This document shows positions 41,011 to 52,106 of a DNA stretch of 64,000 bases, piece after piece. Under the pieces are notes generated by a model that worked only from the letters and a program-made list of their open reading frames with translations, made no database searches and was not told the origin of the DNA. A program made the translations under genes and the position numbers. Position 1 is the stretch's first letter. Every line of letters starts with the position of its first letter. The DNA is from Diphasiastrum complanatum (taxonomy: Eukaryota; Streptophyta; Lycopodiopsida; Lycopodiales; Lycopodiaceae). The stretch lies in assembly GCA_029204225.1 (NCBI GenBank), contig CM055093.1, positions 267,001 to 331,000 of the forward strand. The letters are read 5' to 3'.

Positions 41011-42089
41011 ATGGGCCAATTGTGGAATTGGCATTTTGCCTATTCTTTTTATACATTGTAGGTTATTTTAGATACAAATTTAACTAATTTTAGTTATAAA
41101 TCTCACAATTATAAGATTTCTTTGTGCTTTACCACTTTTGTTAAAACATTGTATGCTTTATACAAGGTGGGCCTTTATGAGCACCAATCTCATGTCAAAG
41201 GATTGTGGTTGTGTGTTGTGATCACATCATTAGGACGAGCATTGAAGAGGTAAAAATCACACCATATCATTAGAGATAGATGATAGAGGAAGTAGCATGT
41301 ACTCAAACGCATCTCATAGTGCATCTAGGATCCCACCCTTGTTAGAGTGTGAATGAGCCTTGGTGAAGCTTGGCAATAATGCTTGCAACTCTCCAGCATC
41401 TTTCATCCTTGCATGAGTAAGGCCATGACCACGATCTCATATGAAATTGGATATACACTCTCCCATGGTAGAATTTATGCAAAGATTAGTATTGAAATAT
41501 CTTTAAAACCAAGGAGAGCACATTCACAACCACACTTGGATGATAGATGTGGTTGGAAATATGCTCTCCCTTCAAAGTATCTTTATGAAAGTGTTGGAGA
41601 ATAGCACATGTCTAGACCAGCTTCCAAAACTCATAGTAGCAATGTTTGTGACATTATTGTTGGTTTCAACATCCAAGAGGCAAGGGTTAGGCATGCACAT
41701 TGTTAATGGAACTATTTACCAAATTCATGAATTGGTAATTTGTTAGTGACTTTGGGACTTGGCCAAATATTTTTTTTTTGGGATCAACGTATCCACAAAA
41801 CTGAAACTGATGGTTCTCAAATGTCCAAAAATGGAGTTCCTACTGGTGTGCATGTCGAGTAACTCATTTAACTAAAGCTAGCTCTTTAACCAACATTGAC
41901 GAAACTCTCTTTTTTGCCTACCACGTAGGAAAATCGTGGTAATTTAAGAGTTAAGGTATATCTTGAAAACCCAAGCTCACAATGATGGTTGTATTAAAGG
42001 AGTTGCACTTCTAACTGTCGAAAATACGTGGGTTATCAAGAATATCGAATGATATCGGATCAGAGGAGCTCAAAACACTGGATCCTTCG
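41011..42089. other. Unassigned sequence
   Basis: No recognisable gene or element. Short open frames at 41383-41746 have no family motif. Confidence 0.4.
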
Positions 42090-43185
42090 TCAGATGAATG
42101 GCGAATGTGTTATCCATGAATAGTAGCAGCGGCTCATTGGAGTTCTCTCCCAGTCCGTCAAGGAACTGCTTGAGCCATGTAAACTCGTTCGCCATCTGCT
42201 GCAACATACTCTGCTTCGCAAGATTATTGCTTAGTTACGATCTGCTTCCTGCTGATCCATATCACAACTGCACCGACTGCTATTGTGCATCCTCTTGAGA
42301 TGCTCTTGCAGTCATCTTTCAGGAATGCCCAGCTTGCATCACTGTAGGATTTAATCTGGAATCCTTCATGCTGAGAGAAACACAGCCCATAATCCTTCGT
42401 CTGTTGAAGATATTGCAAAATTCTCTTTGCTATCTTCCAGTGCGTAGGGCCTGGATTGATATTAAACTGGCTCATTCTAAAAACTACATAAGCAATATCA
42501 GGGCCTGTATTATCTGCCAAGTACATGAGTGACCCGATTAATCTTCTATAGGGCACGTTATGCATGGCTTCCTGCTCTTCTGCATTCTGCGAACAGTCTT
42601 GTTTGGTCAAAATCGTTCCAGCTATCATCAACGTATTAGCTACCTTGTAGTCTGTCATTTGAAAATCATGAATGATTTTTTGGATGTATCTTGACTGGTG
42701 AAGATACAGCTTCCCTTCGTCAAGATCTTTGTCAATCTGTAATCCTATGTAGCATCTTGCTTCCCCTAGGTCTGATATTTCAAAATGCTGTGAAATATCA
42801 TGCTTCACCTGAGCAATCAGCTTGTCGCTTCTGGACAGGATCAAAGTGTCATCCACGTAGACTGCTATGATTACGATTTTTCCATCTGTGACCTTTGTAT
42901 AGACATTGTAGTCGGCCATCAATGGTTGAAATCCTAAGGATCTGAGAGTGTGATCCTTCTTCTTATACCACTGCCTGACAGACTGTTTCAGTTTGTATAT
43001 GCTTCTTTGCATTCGGCAAGCGTAGTTGGCAAAGCATGAGCAGATGAATCACGGTGGTTGGTCTATATAGACCTCTTCATTCAACTCGTTGTGTAGGAAG
43101 GCAGTCTTTTCATCCACTATGTAGATTTTGAGACTGTATGCTGCTGCATATGCAAATAGTAGATCGTGTTCAGTGATCACTGTTG
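42090..43185 (-). pseudogene. Copia RT-RNase H relic (distinct family)
   Basis: Minus-strand RT starts with LKIYIVDEKTAFLHNELNEE (43140 downwards). After a stop it continues with LQRSIYKLKQ-like sequence, the catalytic box IAVYVDDTLILS, DLGEARCYIGLQI, and RNase H motifs (YRRLIGSLMYLA, KRILQYLQQTKDYG, SYSDASWA). It ends in EAEYVAA and FTWLKQFL-like sequence split across frames. It belongs to a copia lineage clearly different from the three elements that share LYVDDLLITGS. Integrase and gag are missing and stops are present. Confidence 0.88.
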
Positions 43186-43984
43186 CGGAATGAAAGGCCA
43201 GATAGAGCCAACTTAGCAGGAGTAACTACTGTCATTGCGGTCTAATTCTCTTACAGGCCTCAGATTTGCTACTGCAGATCTGTTGAAAAAATTCAAACTT
43301 GTAAACAACATATAATGTTGAATAAAACAACAGCGAAAATTTATCTACTGATAGCATGCATTCAAGTATTATAGATCATACACATCACTGAACAGACCAT
43401 TAAGAAAATTGCTTCTATATCAGAACTGATTTTACAATACAATTCTTGAGCGTTGCTGTGTTCCAAATCAGCGTGTTGGTGCGAGAGAGATGTTCTCTTC
43501 TCGCCAATAGTATGACTAGCTACTGCTAATCTGTAAACTCGCTCTAGAGTGTGCCTGTATTCTATTTGTGACTGTGTGTCTTCTTCTGCATATTCTGCAT
43601 CCTTCGTTGATCTCTTTTATGTGATCAATCCAAGGGACTGATTAAGTTAGAAGATCTAATTAAAAAAAAAAGCATTAGCCTTAGCCAAAACTGATTCCAG
43701 TTTTCTGTTGTTGTCCTGTGTGAATCATCTGTCTTTTTGCCCGTTGCGCTTGTGCCTTCACGCTGCAGGCCTTCTCTTTAGAGACCTCCTTGGTCTAAGG
43801 TGAGAGGTGTTCTTGGATAGCTTTGGCCTCGTATCTCGGGGATTCATCAGGATCAGCCAACATCATCTCAGCCCTAATGTGTTGCAAGACCCACTGCAAC
43901 ACATGTCGAATGATGTTGTTTTCGCTTCCGCATTGGTACTTGGAAAAGCATAGATCTTCGTTCGCTTGCATAAAACTAAGTGTT
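43186..43984. other. Unassigned sequence
   Basis: No motif was recognised. The stretch separates the copia RT relic from the unknown broken reading frame; it could be LTR sequence of either neighbour. Confidence 0.4.
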
Positions 43985-44764
43985 TATTTATGCAAAACTG
44001 TTTCGCAAAATTGAGATCTCCCAAAAGCCTTTTACATTCCAGCCCGCTTGAGAACCTCTTGTGTGTCTTGCTCTCCTTGTCGTTTCATTGACTGCTTCCT
44101 CGTGTTTTTTTCTTTTTTTTAGGGCTTCAAATATATGGAACCGTAGTTTGTTGCCAAGCTATAGTGATCCCAAATATTGTCGTACCCCTTGTATGAATTC
44201 GAGCTCCTGCCAGTCTTCCACCATTATGACAAAACGTGAAGAAATGAATGTCACTATATAGTAGAGTTGGGGCCATCATGCGGCGTTGGGATTGATTTTT
44301 ATAGAATCCAACCCTCGATCCCAAAAACATTCCTGATTCATAAGGAATGTAATGGATCGGCAATAATCAACACTCTCTCGAACACATACATCAACACTAG
44401 ACTTATATTTGTGGCCAAAGTCTAGTAGTTGTAGCCTCAACTCATCGTACGTTGAGCTTTCTAAAATCCCTATAATCACCGGCCAATTGATAGCTTTGTC
44501 TCTTGGTCGTTCTGTTGGCCATGGATCTCTTATTTTGATGGGCATGTAAAAGGGATCAACCCTTTTCCAAGAAGGTGCCCTTAGATACTCCTACAGCCTC
44601 CTATTGTCTTTCAGGATCTTGTTTCTCCATTCTGGTTGTGGCTGTAGGGTTGCAATGACATCTGACCTCGTAGGATATTTACTTTGATCCAGGTCTTCTC
44701 TTCTGCCCCTCATGGTTCGAGGATATTTCCTTTCGAACTTCTCAGACTCTCGAGTATCGACCAT
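43985..44764 (-). pseudogene. Unrecognised reading frame broken by three stops
   Basis: From an ATG at 44764 one minus-strand frame stays open for ~60 codons, then continues in the same frame through isolated stops (TAG near 44596, TGA near 44276, TAG near 44150) for roughly 250 codons. The protein has a charged start (SEKFERKYPRTMRGRREDLD), a Trp/Pro-rich middle (APSWKRVDPFYMPIKIRDPW) and a Lys/Arg-rich end after EALKK. The family is not recognised. It lies downstream, in the same orientation, of the gypsy integrase end at 45000, so it may be an extra or gag-like ORF of that element, or a captured host fragment. Consistent single-frame decay implies it was once coding. Confidence 0.5.
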
Positions 44765-44999
44765 CTTGGGTTTTGGCTAGGTTTTGGCTAGATCTACTGG
44801 ATTGTCTTTAGCTTTTGCGGGGGCCTTGCCAAATATTCATCAAGGGCATTGGGACCTTTGTCTTCCTTTCTAGCCCTTTCACTGATCGAGGGCTCAGCTT
44901 CACTTGCGTTCAAACCTGGAGGTGGCAACAAAAAGCTTCGAGTGGTCGGTTGCTCAGCTTGAGGGTCACCAATCTCTTTAGTATCGGCTTGGGTTTCAT
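44765..44999 (-). other. Linker between gypsy pol and unknown frame
   Basis: A short minus-strand stretch after the gypsy pol stop. A Pro/Glu-rich partial frame is visible, but no motif was recognised. Confidence 0.35.
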
Positions 45000-46945
45000 C
45001 TATGTTGGGTGGGTTGTCACTTTCTCGGGTTCCAAAGGTACACTAAGCGACAAATCTTCCAAATGAGATAAATCCTCATCCGATCCAACTGTATCACCTT
45101 CATGTAAACTTAGTTTCAAACAACTTACATGAAATACTGGGTGTGCAGCCAATTTTTTCTTGAAGATCGAGTTCATACGCCAAAGAACCAATTCTACGTG
45201 CAATCCTGAACGATCCAAAAAAATGGGTAGATAGTTTGTAATGCTCGCTGTACGTAACATCTTAGAATCTTTTGCAATCTTAAGATATACCCAGTCATCA
45301 ACTTTAAAATGTCTTGGAGATCTCTTAAGATCGGTATAGTGTTTAGCTCTATCCTGAGCACTACGGATACTATCCTTAGCCACTTGCAACATCTCTTGCA
45401 TATCATGCATGAAATCAGCAACATTCTAGATATTAACAGACTTCGTCTCAACATGTACTGAAGAACTAGGTTGAAAATCGTACATAAGCATAAAAGGACT
45501 ATAATCTATAGCATAATGCTTTCTACGATTATATGCAAACTCAACAAGTGGGATGTAATCTTCCCAATGAGATTGCATGTGAGAAACATACTTTCTCAAA
45601 ATATCTTCCATAGTTTGATTATCCTCTCTGTCTGGCCATCTGATTCAGGATGGTCATAAAAATTAAAACTCAGGAAAGTTTCCAGTTTATGGAATATTGC
45701 CGACCAGAAGTGACTTGTTTAGATCTCTATCACTAACTCTCCAATGTCACTCGACAGACCATACAACCGAAATAATCTTTCAACAAAGATCTGGGCTAAT
45801 TCAGAAGCCTTTAACTGGTATGAAAGCAGCTAACTTAGTTAACCGATCCACTACAACCCAAATAGAATCATTTTGTCGTTGGGTCTCAGGAAGTCCAACT
45901 ACAAAATCCATAGATATGTTTTCCCATCTCTTATCAGGGATATCTAACAAATGCAACAAACTACTAGTCTTATGGCGTTCAGCCTTTGCTAGTTGACAAG
46001 GCTTGCATTTAATCACATATGACTCGACATAGGGTTTTGAGCTTTGGCCAATAAAGCTCCCTCTTAACCAAGTCCAAAGTCATGTGTATACCGGGATGTC
46101 CTGCACAGGGTATGTCATGACATTCAAACAAAATCTTGCGCTTGAGCTCCTCATCCCCAGGTACACAAACTTTCCCATTCTGAAATAACAATCCATCTCG
46201 AATGATAAATTGTCCCACAATCTTCTTATATGTTTTTGTTAGTTATGTCCCCTATGAATTCGACTCAACATTGTCCACATTTCTTCCAGTCTGAACAATG
46301 TTCCAAATATGACCAAAATAGGAGTCTAATTCATATTTTTCTCTTAGCGAAAGATATAGATCCGTGGAAATCTGGGTGAACGACAACTTGTTTAGTTCAC
46401 CGATCTGCGGACTAAGAACATACGCAACTTGACTAGAGTTGTCTCTTATGTAATGGATTTCATGATCGAATTCTTGCATCAATTCAGCCCATCGAGCTTT
46501 CCTCCCTCGAAGATCATGTTGATTGCAAAAATACTTAAGAGGCTGGTGATAACTTACTACCATACAAGTAGTGTCTCCAGGTTTTAAGTGCATGGATTAC
46601 TGCAAACAATTCATTTTCCTACGTAGTATAACGCAACTGAGGACCAGTGAATTTTTTTGCTTTCAAACGCTAGTGGCCTATCCATTTTGTAATAGAACCG
46701 CTCCAATTGCAATGTCACTTGCGTCAGTTCTTACGATGTAAGGTAAGTTTGGATTTGCAATTTGTAACACGGGAGCTGAAACAACCAATGTTTTAAGTTT
46801 CTCAAAACACTGATTCAATTTCTTGTTCCAAACAACTAGGTTGATTCCTCTTTTTCTTTTTATTAACAATCTCTTTTGTCAGATTATTGAGTGGAGCTGC
46901 TACCTTAGCATAATCCTCAATAAAACTTATGAAGGAAATTTATTT
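45000..46945 (-). pseudogene. Ty3/gypsy pol relic
   Basis: In minus-strand order: the end of RT and start of RNase H (FEKLKTLVVSAPVLQIANPN and YIVRTDASDIAIGAVL, 46870-46678); RNase H (YFCNQHDLRGRKARWAELMQ and EIHYIRDNSSQVAYVLS, 46593-46252); the integrase HHCC zinc finger (ILFECHD...GHPGIHMTLDLVKRELYWP...CKPCQLAKAERHK, 46218-45960); the integrase core (DFVVGLPETQRQNDSIWVVV, then LVEFAYN, 45950-45430); and the integrase C-terminus (SPRHFKVDDWVYLKIAKDSK...HPVFHVSCLK, 45410-45000). The domain order IN after RNase H is that of Ty3/gypsy. Frameshifts and stops separate the blocks, and the RT palm, protease, gag and LTRs are absent. Confidence 0.92.
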
Positions 46946-47064
46946 TTCCAGTCAAACGTGGATAAAAAGAATTCACTGCACTATGCACCTAAGAGAAATT
47001 TTGATCTGAACAAAAAGCAGAACGAAGTGCATGAGCTAGAAAAATATTTGGATTTATTCTCGTG

Positions 47065-47290
47065 AAAAATATATGTAAGCCTTCCAGAATTTACACTAGA
47101 GCTACTATCTTGACTCACATCATTTGAAGATTGTTCGCGTGTTGGTGCTTGTTTTTCGGCACCGCCATACCTCTTATTGAACATTGAAGAGTCATTTGTT
47201 GTTATCGTCGCGACTGGAACAGAGGTTTCTAGTTTTGCTAACACTAAGCTCAGTGGAAGAGGTGTCGTGCTACATATATATGGTTGCTGC
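47065..47290 (-). CDS. Possible exon of an unknown gene
   Basis: After a CATCTGGCAG acceptor-like sequence (about 47290) the minus strand is open for ~75 codons. These are of normal protein-like composition, with LPLSLVLAKLETSVPVATIT, then MFNKRYGGAEKQAPTREQSS and DVSQDSSSSVNSG. The Ser/Asn/Gln-rich character suits a regulatory-protein linker. No family is recognised and no neighbouring exon was found; the gypsy relic begins ~120 bp further on. A chance open frame is possible. Confidence 0.3.
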
Positions 47291-47316
47291 CAGATGGAAA
47301 TGTCACCGCTTACCAA

Positions 47317-50160
47317 TCACAAAATATGAAAGATATGGAGTATAAAAAATTTATCATTGGACTTAAAAAGGTCATTATTAAGGCAAAACAAGAGTTAGCA
47401 GTGAAATGGATGGAATGGAATGAAAAATGATTGTAATTTCATCATTGATAGATGTTTCATTAGTGAGGATGCCAGTACAACCTATAAATGATAATTTTAA
47501 ATCCAGAACAACCCAAGAAAAGTTATGAAGAAATCTAACTTGTGTATAGTCTACAAATGTCAAAGTTAAGAAGAAATAGGGATGCACTTTTTCTAGCCAC
47601 CGATTCTATTGTAGAGGATTAACTTTTAATATCAGGCTAGACAATAGTGAGCAAATCCTTACTATACAACAGTGCTTTGACTTGTTCAAACCAAAATCAC
47701 ATGCCTACTCCATTACAAAGATCATAAGCAGAAGAAGAGCCCTCACTAGCTCACTCACTCTTGAGATATAGAATAAAACAATTCATCTTACAACATTTCA
47801 TAGAAAAAATGTCTTTGCATTTGTTCTGCAAAAGCTTGGCAAGTGTAATTGAAGTTCAGAGAAAGAACAACCATAAAAGCATGAATCGATAACAACCACT
47901 CGAACAAATGACAATAAAATATTGTGTCAGATCCTTAAATGGGATCATAGACTGTTACTAATAAACACAAGTAGATTGCCATTCATTGACAAAGAAACAA
48001 AGTGAGAAACAAGGTGAGACAGAAGAATAAATCTATATTGATAAATGAATAACAATTGACAACACTCAATACAAATTTGCAATGCAACATGGATTTCTAG
48101 AGAAGTACAACACCTACATTGCCACTCGAGTTTACTGAGAAATAAGAGAAGCAAAAGTGTTCTCTGAAAACACTACAACTAGTCTATTTCATACAACTCA
48201 GAATGCTACTGTCTGAATGCCTTAGAAATGGAGGGTATGGATTTGTATATAGAAACAAAACTTGTATGACTGAGAAAGGCCCTATTGCGCGAATAAGTCC
48301 AATATTGATTTGACATGTGGAGCAGGGTGTCCATAAGCCAATAGCACGTTGCCAGAGTTTAGAGTAATTGTAATAGCCAAGAAACAATCTCAAACAAGGC
48401 ATAGGCTTTTGTTGACTAGTGGGAAACCATTTTGGCTAGAACTCATCTATAAAGTGCTTGAAAATAGTCGCTAGAAGATGAGGTGCGCTAGGCGTTGTTG
48501 GAAATCTGCCCAAATTGCAACTTGGTTACATATAAATTCTCCTTATGCATCTCTCACTAGCATTAGGCATAAAAGTGTAGCCATTGGATAATGGTTCTCA
48601 AGAAAAGTAGGATACACAATCAGATTCTGAAAATTAGCAATGTTCATACACTCATCTTCATGATTCCGAAAAATGCACTTTCTTTCACTCTCTTGATACT
48701 TTGTAACCAGATGGAATCTCCTATGCACATTATGAATTCACTACATGGCAATAAAATCAAAGAAAATAACCATATGTTTCTAGTGTCACGACAATCTCCA
48801 CAATTGATTGTTGCAAAAACCAATGTTGCCAGATAGGCTGCACATAAGTCTTTGAGTCTCGAGTGAACTATTATGGGCAATGACATAAAGTTCGGCTAAC
48901 CTATGTGTTTGATTCATTTTCATCAACACCATTGGAAAGTGGAAAAATGATGTATAATGAAAGAGGTATTTGTGAGATAGCTTGGTGGATTATTCACGGT
49001 ATGTCTAGAGTTTCATTTTTTAGATACAAATTTTTTTGGAAAAGGGATGCATGGTAATGAGAAAAATCACAGAAAATATGGACATACACCGCAGCAAAGG
49101 AAGCAATGTGGGAGTTCGTTAAAACAACTGCAGATAGAATGCCACACAAGTGTCGATGAACAACTAGTATGGGAGTTGAAGCCACACAATATGTTCTTCC
49201 CAGTGAGATGGACTACTTGAAACAAGATCAACATAATCACAAAAGGTAAATCAGATCAAGGAGATGTCAACAAAGATTTAAACATTTTCGCTTCGGCGGT
49301 TCATAAAACAATCTAGAAGTTCGAATCAAGCTTCTGCCATATAGATTCCAATGATAACAATGGTGATTGCTTATATGTGGTTGATAAGAATACTCTTGCT
49401 ATACTCCATTGGCTTAGTAACTAATAAATGGTAGTAACTAATAAATTTAGAAAAGTCTGATCTTATGTACGTTAAAGTAGACATGAGCTTGTGGTTTTTT
49501 GTTAAATAAAGTTCTCTTGCATCATGAGTCCGGTTATTATATGTAAAGCCACGTACTCATATAGGGCTTGACCATGGTACACTTGAATGGCATGGATTTG
49601 CCCAAGTTGTTCGGTGCTTGGACTTTCGAAAAATGGTTACGGGATATCCATGGGGGCTAGCATAGCATGGAGGTGCTCTAGTACCTAGCGTTGTGGCCAT
49701 AGTCATGTCTCTGTCCATCAACATAGTGAAGGATAGTTGCTTACATGTAAAATGTAGATGTGAACCTAATACATTTCTTTTGCTCTTGTACTGATCAGTA
49801 TGGCTTGTGCCCTGATACGACTTTGTTAAAGGACATAATGTATTGCTTAGTATTGAAGTAAATGATTGGGAAGATTGGACGTACTTGTTATAAATGCAAT
49901 TTAGCTGATAAAGTAGTAAATCTTGTTTCGGACATGGATAACAAGTGATGCTCAGCTATAACACCTGTCTTCCTCACGCGACTAACTTGTGTGGTTTTGT
50001 TGTGTGGGATGTGGCAGGTAACAGCTGGGTGTCTTAAAGCTTGCTTCACTTTATGGTACTATGTACTGTTAAACTTTAGACAGCTGTATTTTTACTTGTT
50101 ATGCCATAAATTGAAGGGTTCAAAGGGTTTGGTCTTGACTTGTCAAGAGAGACTATGTGA
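47317..50160. other. Long AT-rich stretch with faint coding traces
   Basis: No full gene was recognised. Plus-strand traces with stops occur at about 48590-49240, for example MWEFVKTTADRMPHKC and TTSMGVEATQYVLPSEMDYL. They look like the remains of a protein-coding element, but the family is unknown. The rest shows no repeat boundaries. Confidence 0.4.
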
Positions 50161-50179
50161 AATCTTGTTACTCTCTCTC

Positions 50180-50459
50180 TCGGAGGGGGAGGCCGCAAGG
50201 GAGGGCACACGGTTGGGAGGGCTCGGGGAGGGCACGCTGGGAGGGTGTAGGGAGGGCACATGGAGGGGCGCGCATGACGGGCGCGCGGGGAGGGCATAAG
50301 GAGGGGGCGCAGGGAGGCACGCAAAGGAGGGTGCATGGGGAGGGCACTCGAGGAGGGCGTGCCGAGAGGGTGTAGGGATGGCACATGGAGGGGGCATGGG
50401 GTGGCCGCACATGGAGGGTGAAAGGACAGGTGTGCAGGGAGGCGCGTAAGGGAGGGGGC

Positions 50460-50463
<4 letters not shown>
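50180..50463 (+). repeat. G-rich minisatellite-like tract
   Basis: Irregular repeats of GGGAGGGCAC(A/G)xG, GGGAGGGTGTAGGGA(G/T)GGCAC and GGAGGGxxC(A/G)xGG with strong G bias on the plus strand (roughly half of all bases). Many GGG runs at short spacing could form G-quadruplexes. Open frames on the other strand (CPPRAPP-like) are by-products of the repeat. It runs directly into the CT array. Confidence 0.75.

Positions 50464-50525
<62 letters not shown>
50464..50525. repeat. (TC)n microsatellite
   Basis: About 31 TC units immediately following the G-rich tract. Thirty-odd bases of GC-rich sequence (CGTCGCGCGCACCCCCCCC) separate it from sequence leading to the duplicated block. Confidence 0.95.
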
Positions 50526-50527
<2 letters not shown>

Positions 50528-50837
50528 GTCGCGCGCACCCCCCCCCATCGACCGCCCGCCGCCATCGACGGACACACTTCACTAGTAGTCATAGTAAATT
50601 AATTAGATATTCATAATTTTTTTTTTGAAAACCTTGAGTATGTTGTGATGATCAAGATGCATTGTATATAACAATAGTTAGCTAATCATTTAAGAGAATA
50701 CACTAACTATACATGATAAAGTATATACCAGTAATACACAAAGATTCAATTTCCACCTTGGCTCTCTTGTAAGAAACCACATCCATCACAACTTGGCTAG
50801 AGGAGCACCACTAGTGATTAGAAACACATCCCCCCTT

Positions 50838-50872
<35 letters not shown>

Positions 50873-51913
50873 GGATAATATCTATTGTCATCCCACTTTA
50901 CCAATACAAATTTTTTTTACGGCATTTATGATCGACATTTTGAAGATTTTTTTGTAGGTGAAAAATTGGTTTTTCTTAGCTTAAGCACCTCTTCAAGTTC
51001 CATATGGTTTACATTCAACAATCAAGATCTGAAGCATATGATATAACAGACATAAATGTTGGCTTTTTCCATAAGCTATTGGGTTGCTTCTTTTACAAGT
51101 TACCTTTGCTCACCTAATAGGGGAAGTAGTGGCCAATTTGTATGTGACTTAATGAACATCCACTCCTCCTCCATCTTCTCCTTTCTCTCTTTTTTCTTTT
51201 CTCTACTCTCTTCTTCTCTCTACTAAGTTACATGTCCTAGCAGCGGATTAAAGTAGCACATTTCAACACGACATTTTTTTAGCAAAGGATGGGCCAATCA
51301 ACCTGACAACACATTTTTTTAGCTGTGTGTTTTTTTGCAGCAGGGCGTGTTGAAAGTCAGGACTCCGGAGTTGCAAGCAGTACGTTTCAGTAGGAGCACC
51401 ACATTTTTTCAGCAAAGGACGGGCCAATCAGCTTGACAACGCGTTTTTTTTTAGCTATTTTTCACGGTTTTTGCAGCAGGGCGAGCTGAATGCGAGAATG
51501 GAAGCCGTGAAACAACACGTTTATGTCTTGAAGGCTTTTTGAACGATTCCAAATGCAGGTTGGAAGGAGCATGCCACAACAGTTCACAGTTGGAAAAATG
51601 CTGGTGAAAGGCGCACCACCCTTACACCTCCCATCCCAAAAGCGTCCCCGTTCACCTCGGGCAGCCCAACCAGGGCCCTCACACGAGTCAACATCTTATT
51701 GGCGCGAGCATTAAATGCCCGTAGGTGCCAATAAGCAACATTGCCCCCCCCCCCCCCAACCAACACACACACACACAAAAAAAAAAACAAACATAAAGTG
51801 CCATATGAAGTAAATACAATAAAAAATGTGATGAATCAAAGCACAATAATTGAAAGGACATAATTGCCAAGTGTGAATACACTCTCACATTAAAACTTGG
51901 TAGCAGATTTCAA

Positions 51914-52106
51914 GGGATACAAAGTTACGCGCCACTAGTGGGTTATACACAATATATACAGCATGGCCACGCCATCTGGGCAATGCCAAGAGCGGAGCAA
52001 GCTCCTTACAATGTCACTACGCAGCGGCTGAAATTCGAGCCTGCGCCATGCTAGTCACAGTCAACCACTCTACCCAAGCACCGCGTTACGATGGACCAAA
52101 TTTCAA
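51914..52106 (-). mobile_element. tRNA-derived SINE-like insertion
   Basis: A ~193-bp insert is present in copy 2 and precisely absent from copy 1 of the duplicated block (compare about 6683). A 7-bp repeat ATTTCAA flanks it (51907-51913 and 52100-52106). On the minus strand the head is tRNA-like: TTGGGTAGAGTGG resembles an A box, and GGCTCGAATTT, 34 bases later, resembles the B box GGTTCGAATCC. The tail ends AACTTTGTATCCC without a poly(A). Presence/absence, TSD and internal RNA polymerase III promoter boxes all fit a SINE; the family is not recognised. Confidence 0.68.

Noticed and set aside
50076..50582. Long proline-rich frames on the minus strand (CPPRAPP, RERERE)
   Set aside because: They are translations of the G-rich minisatellite and the TC array and have no independent evidence.
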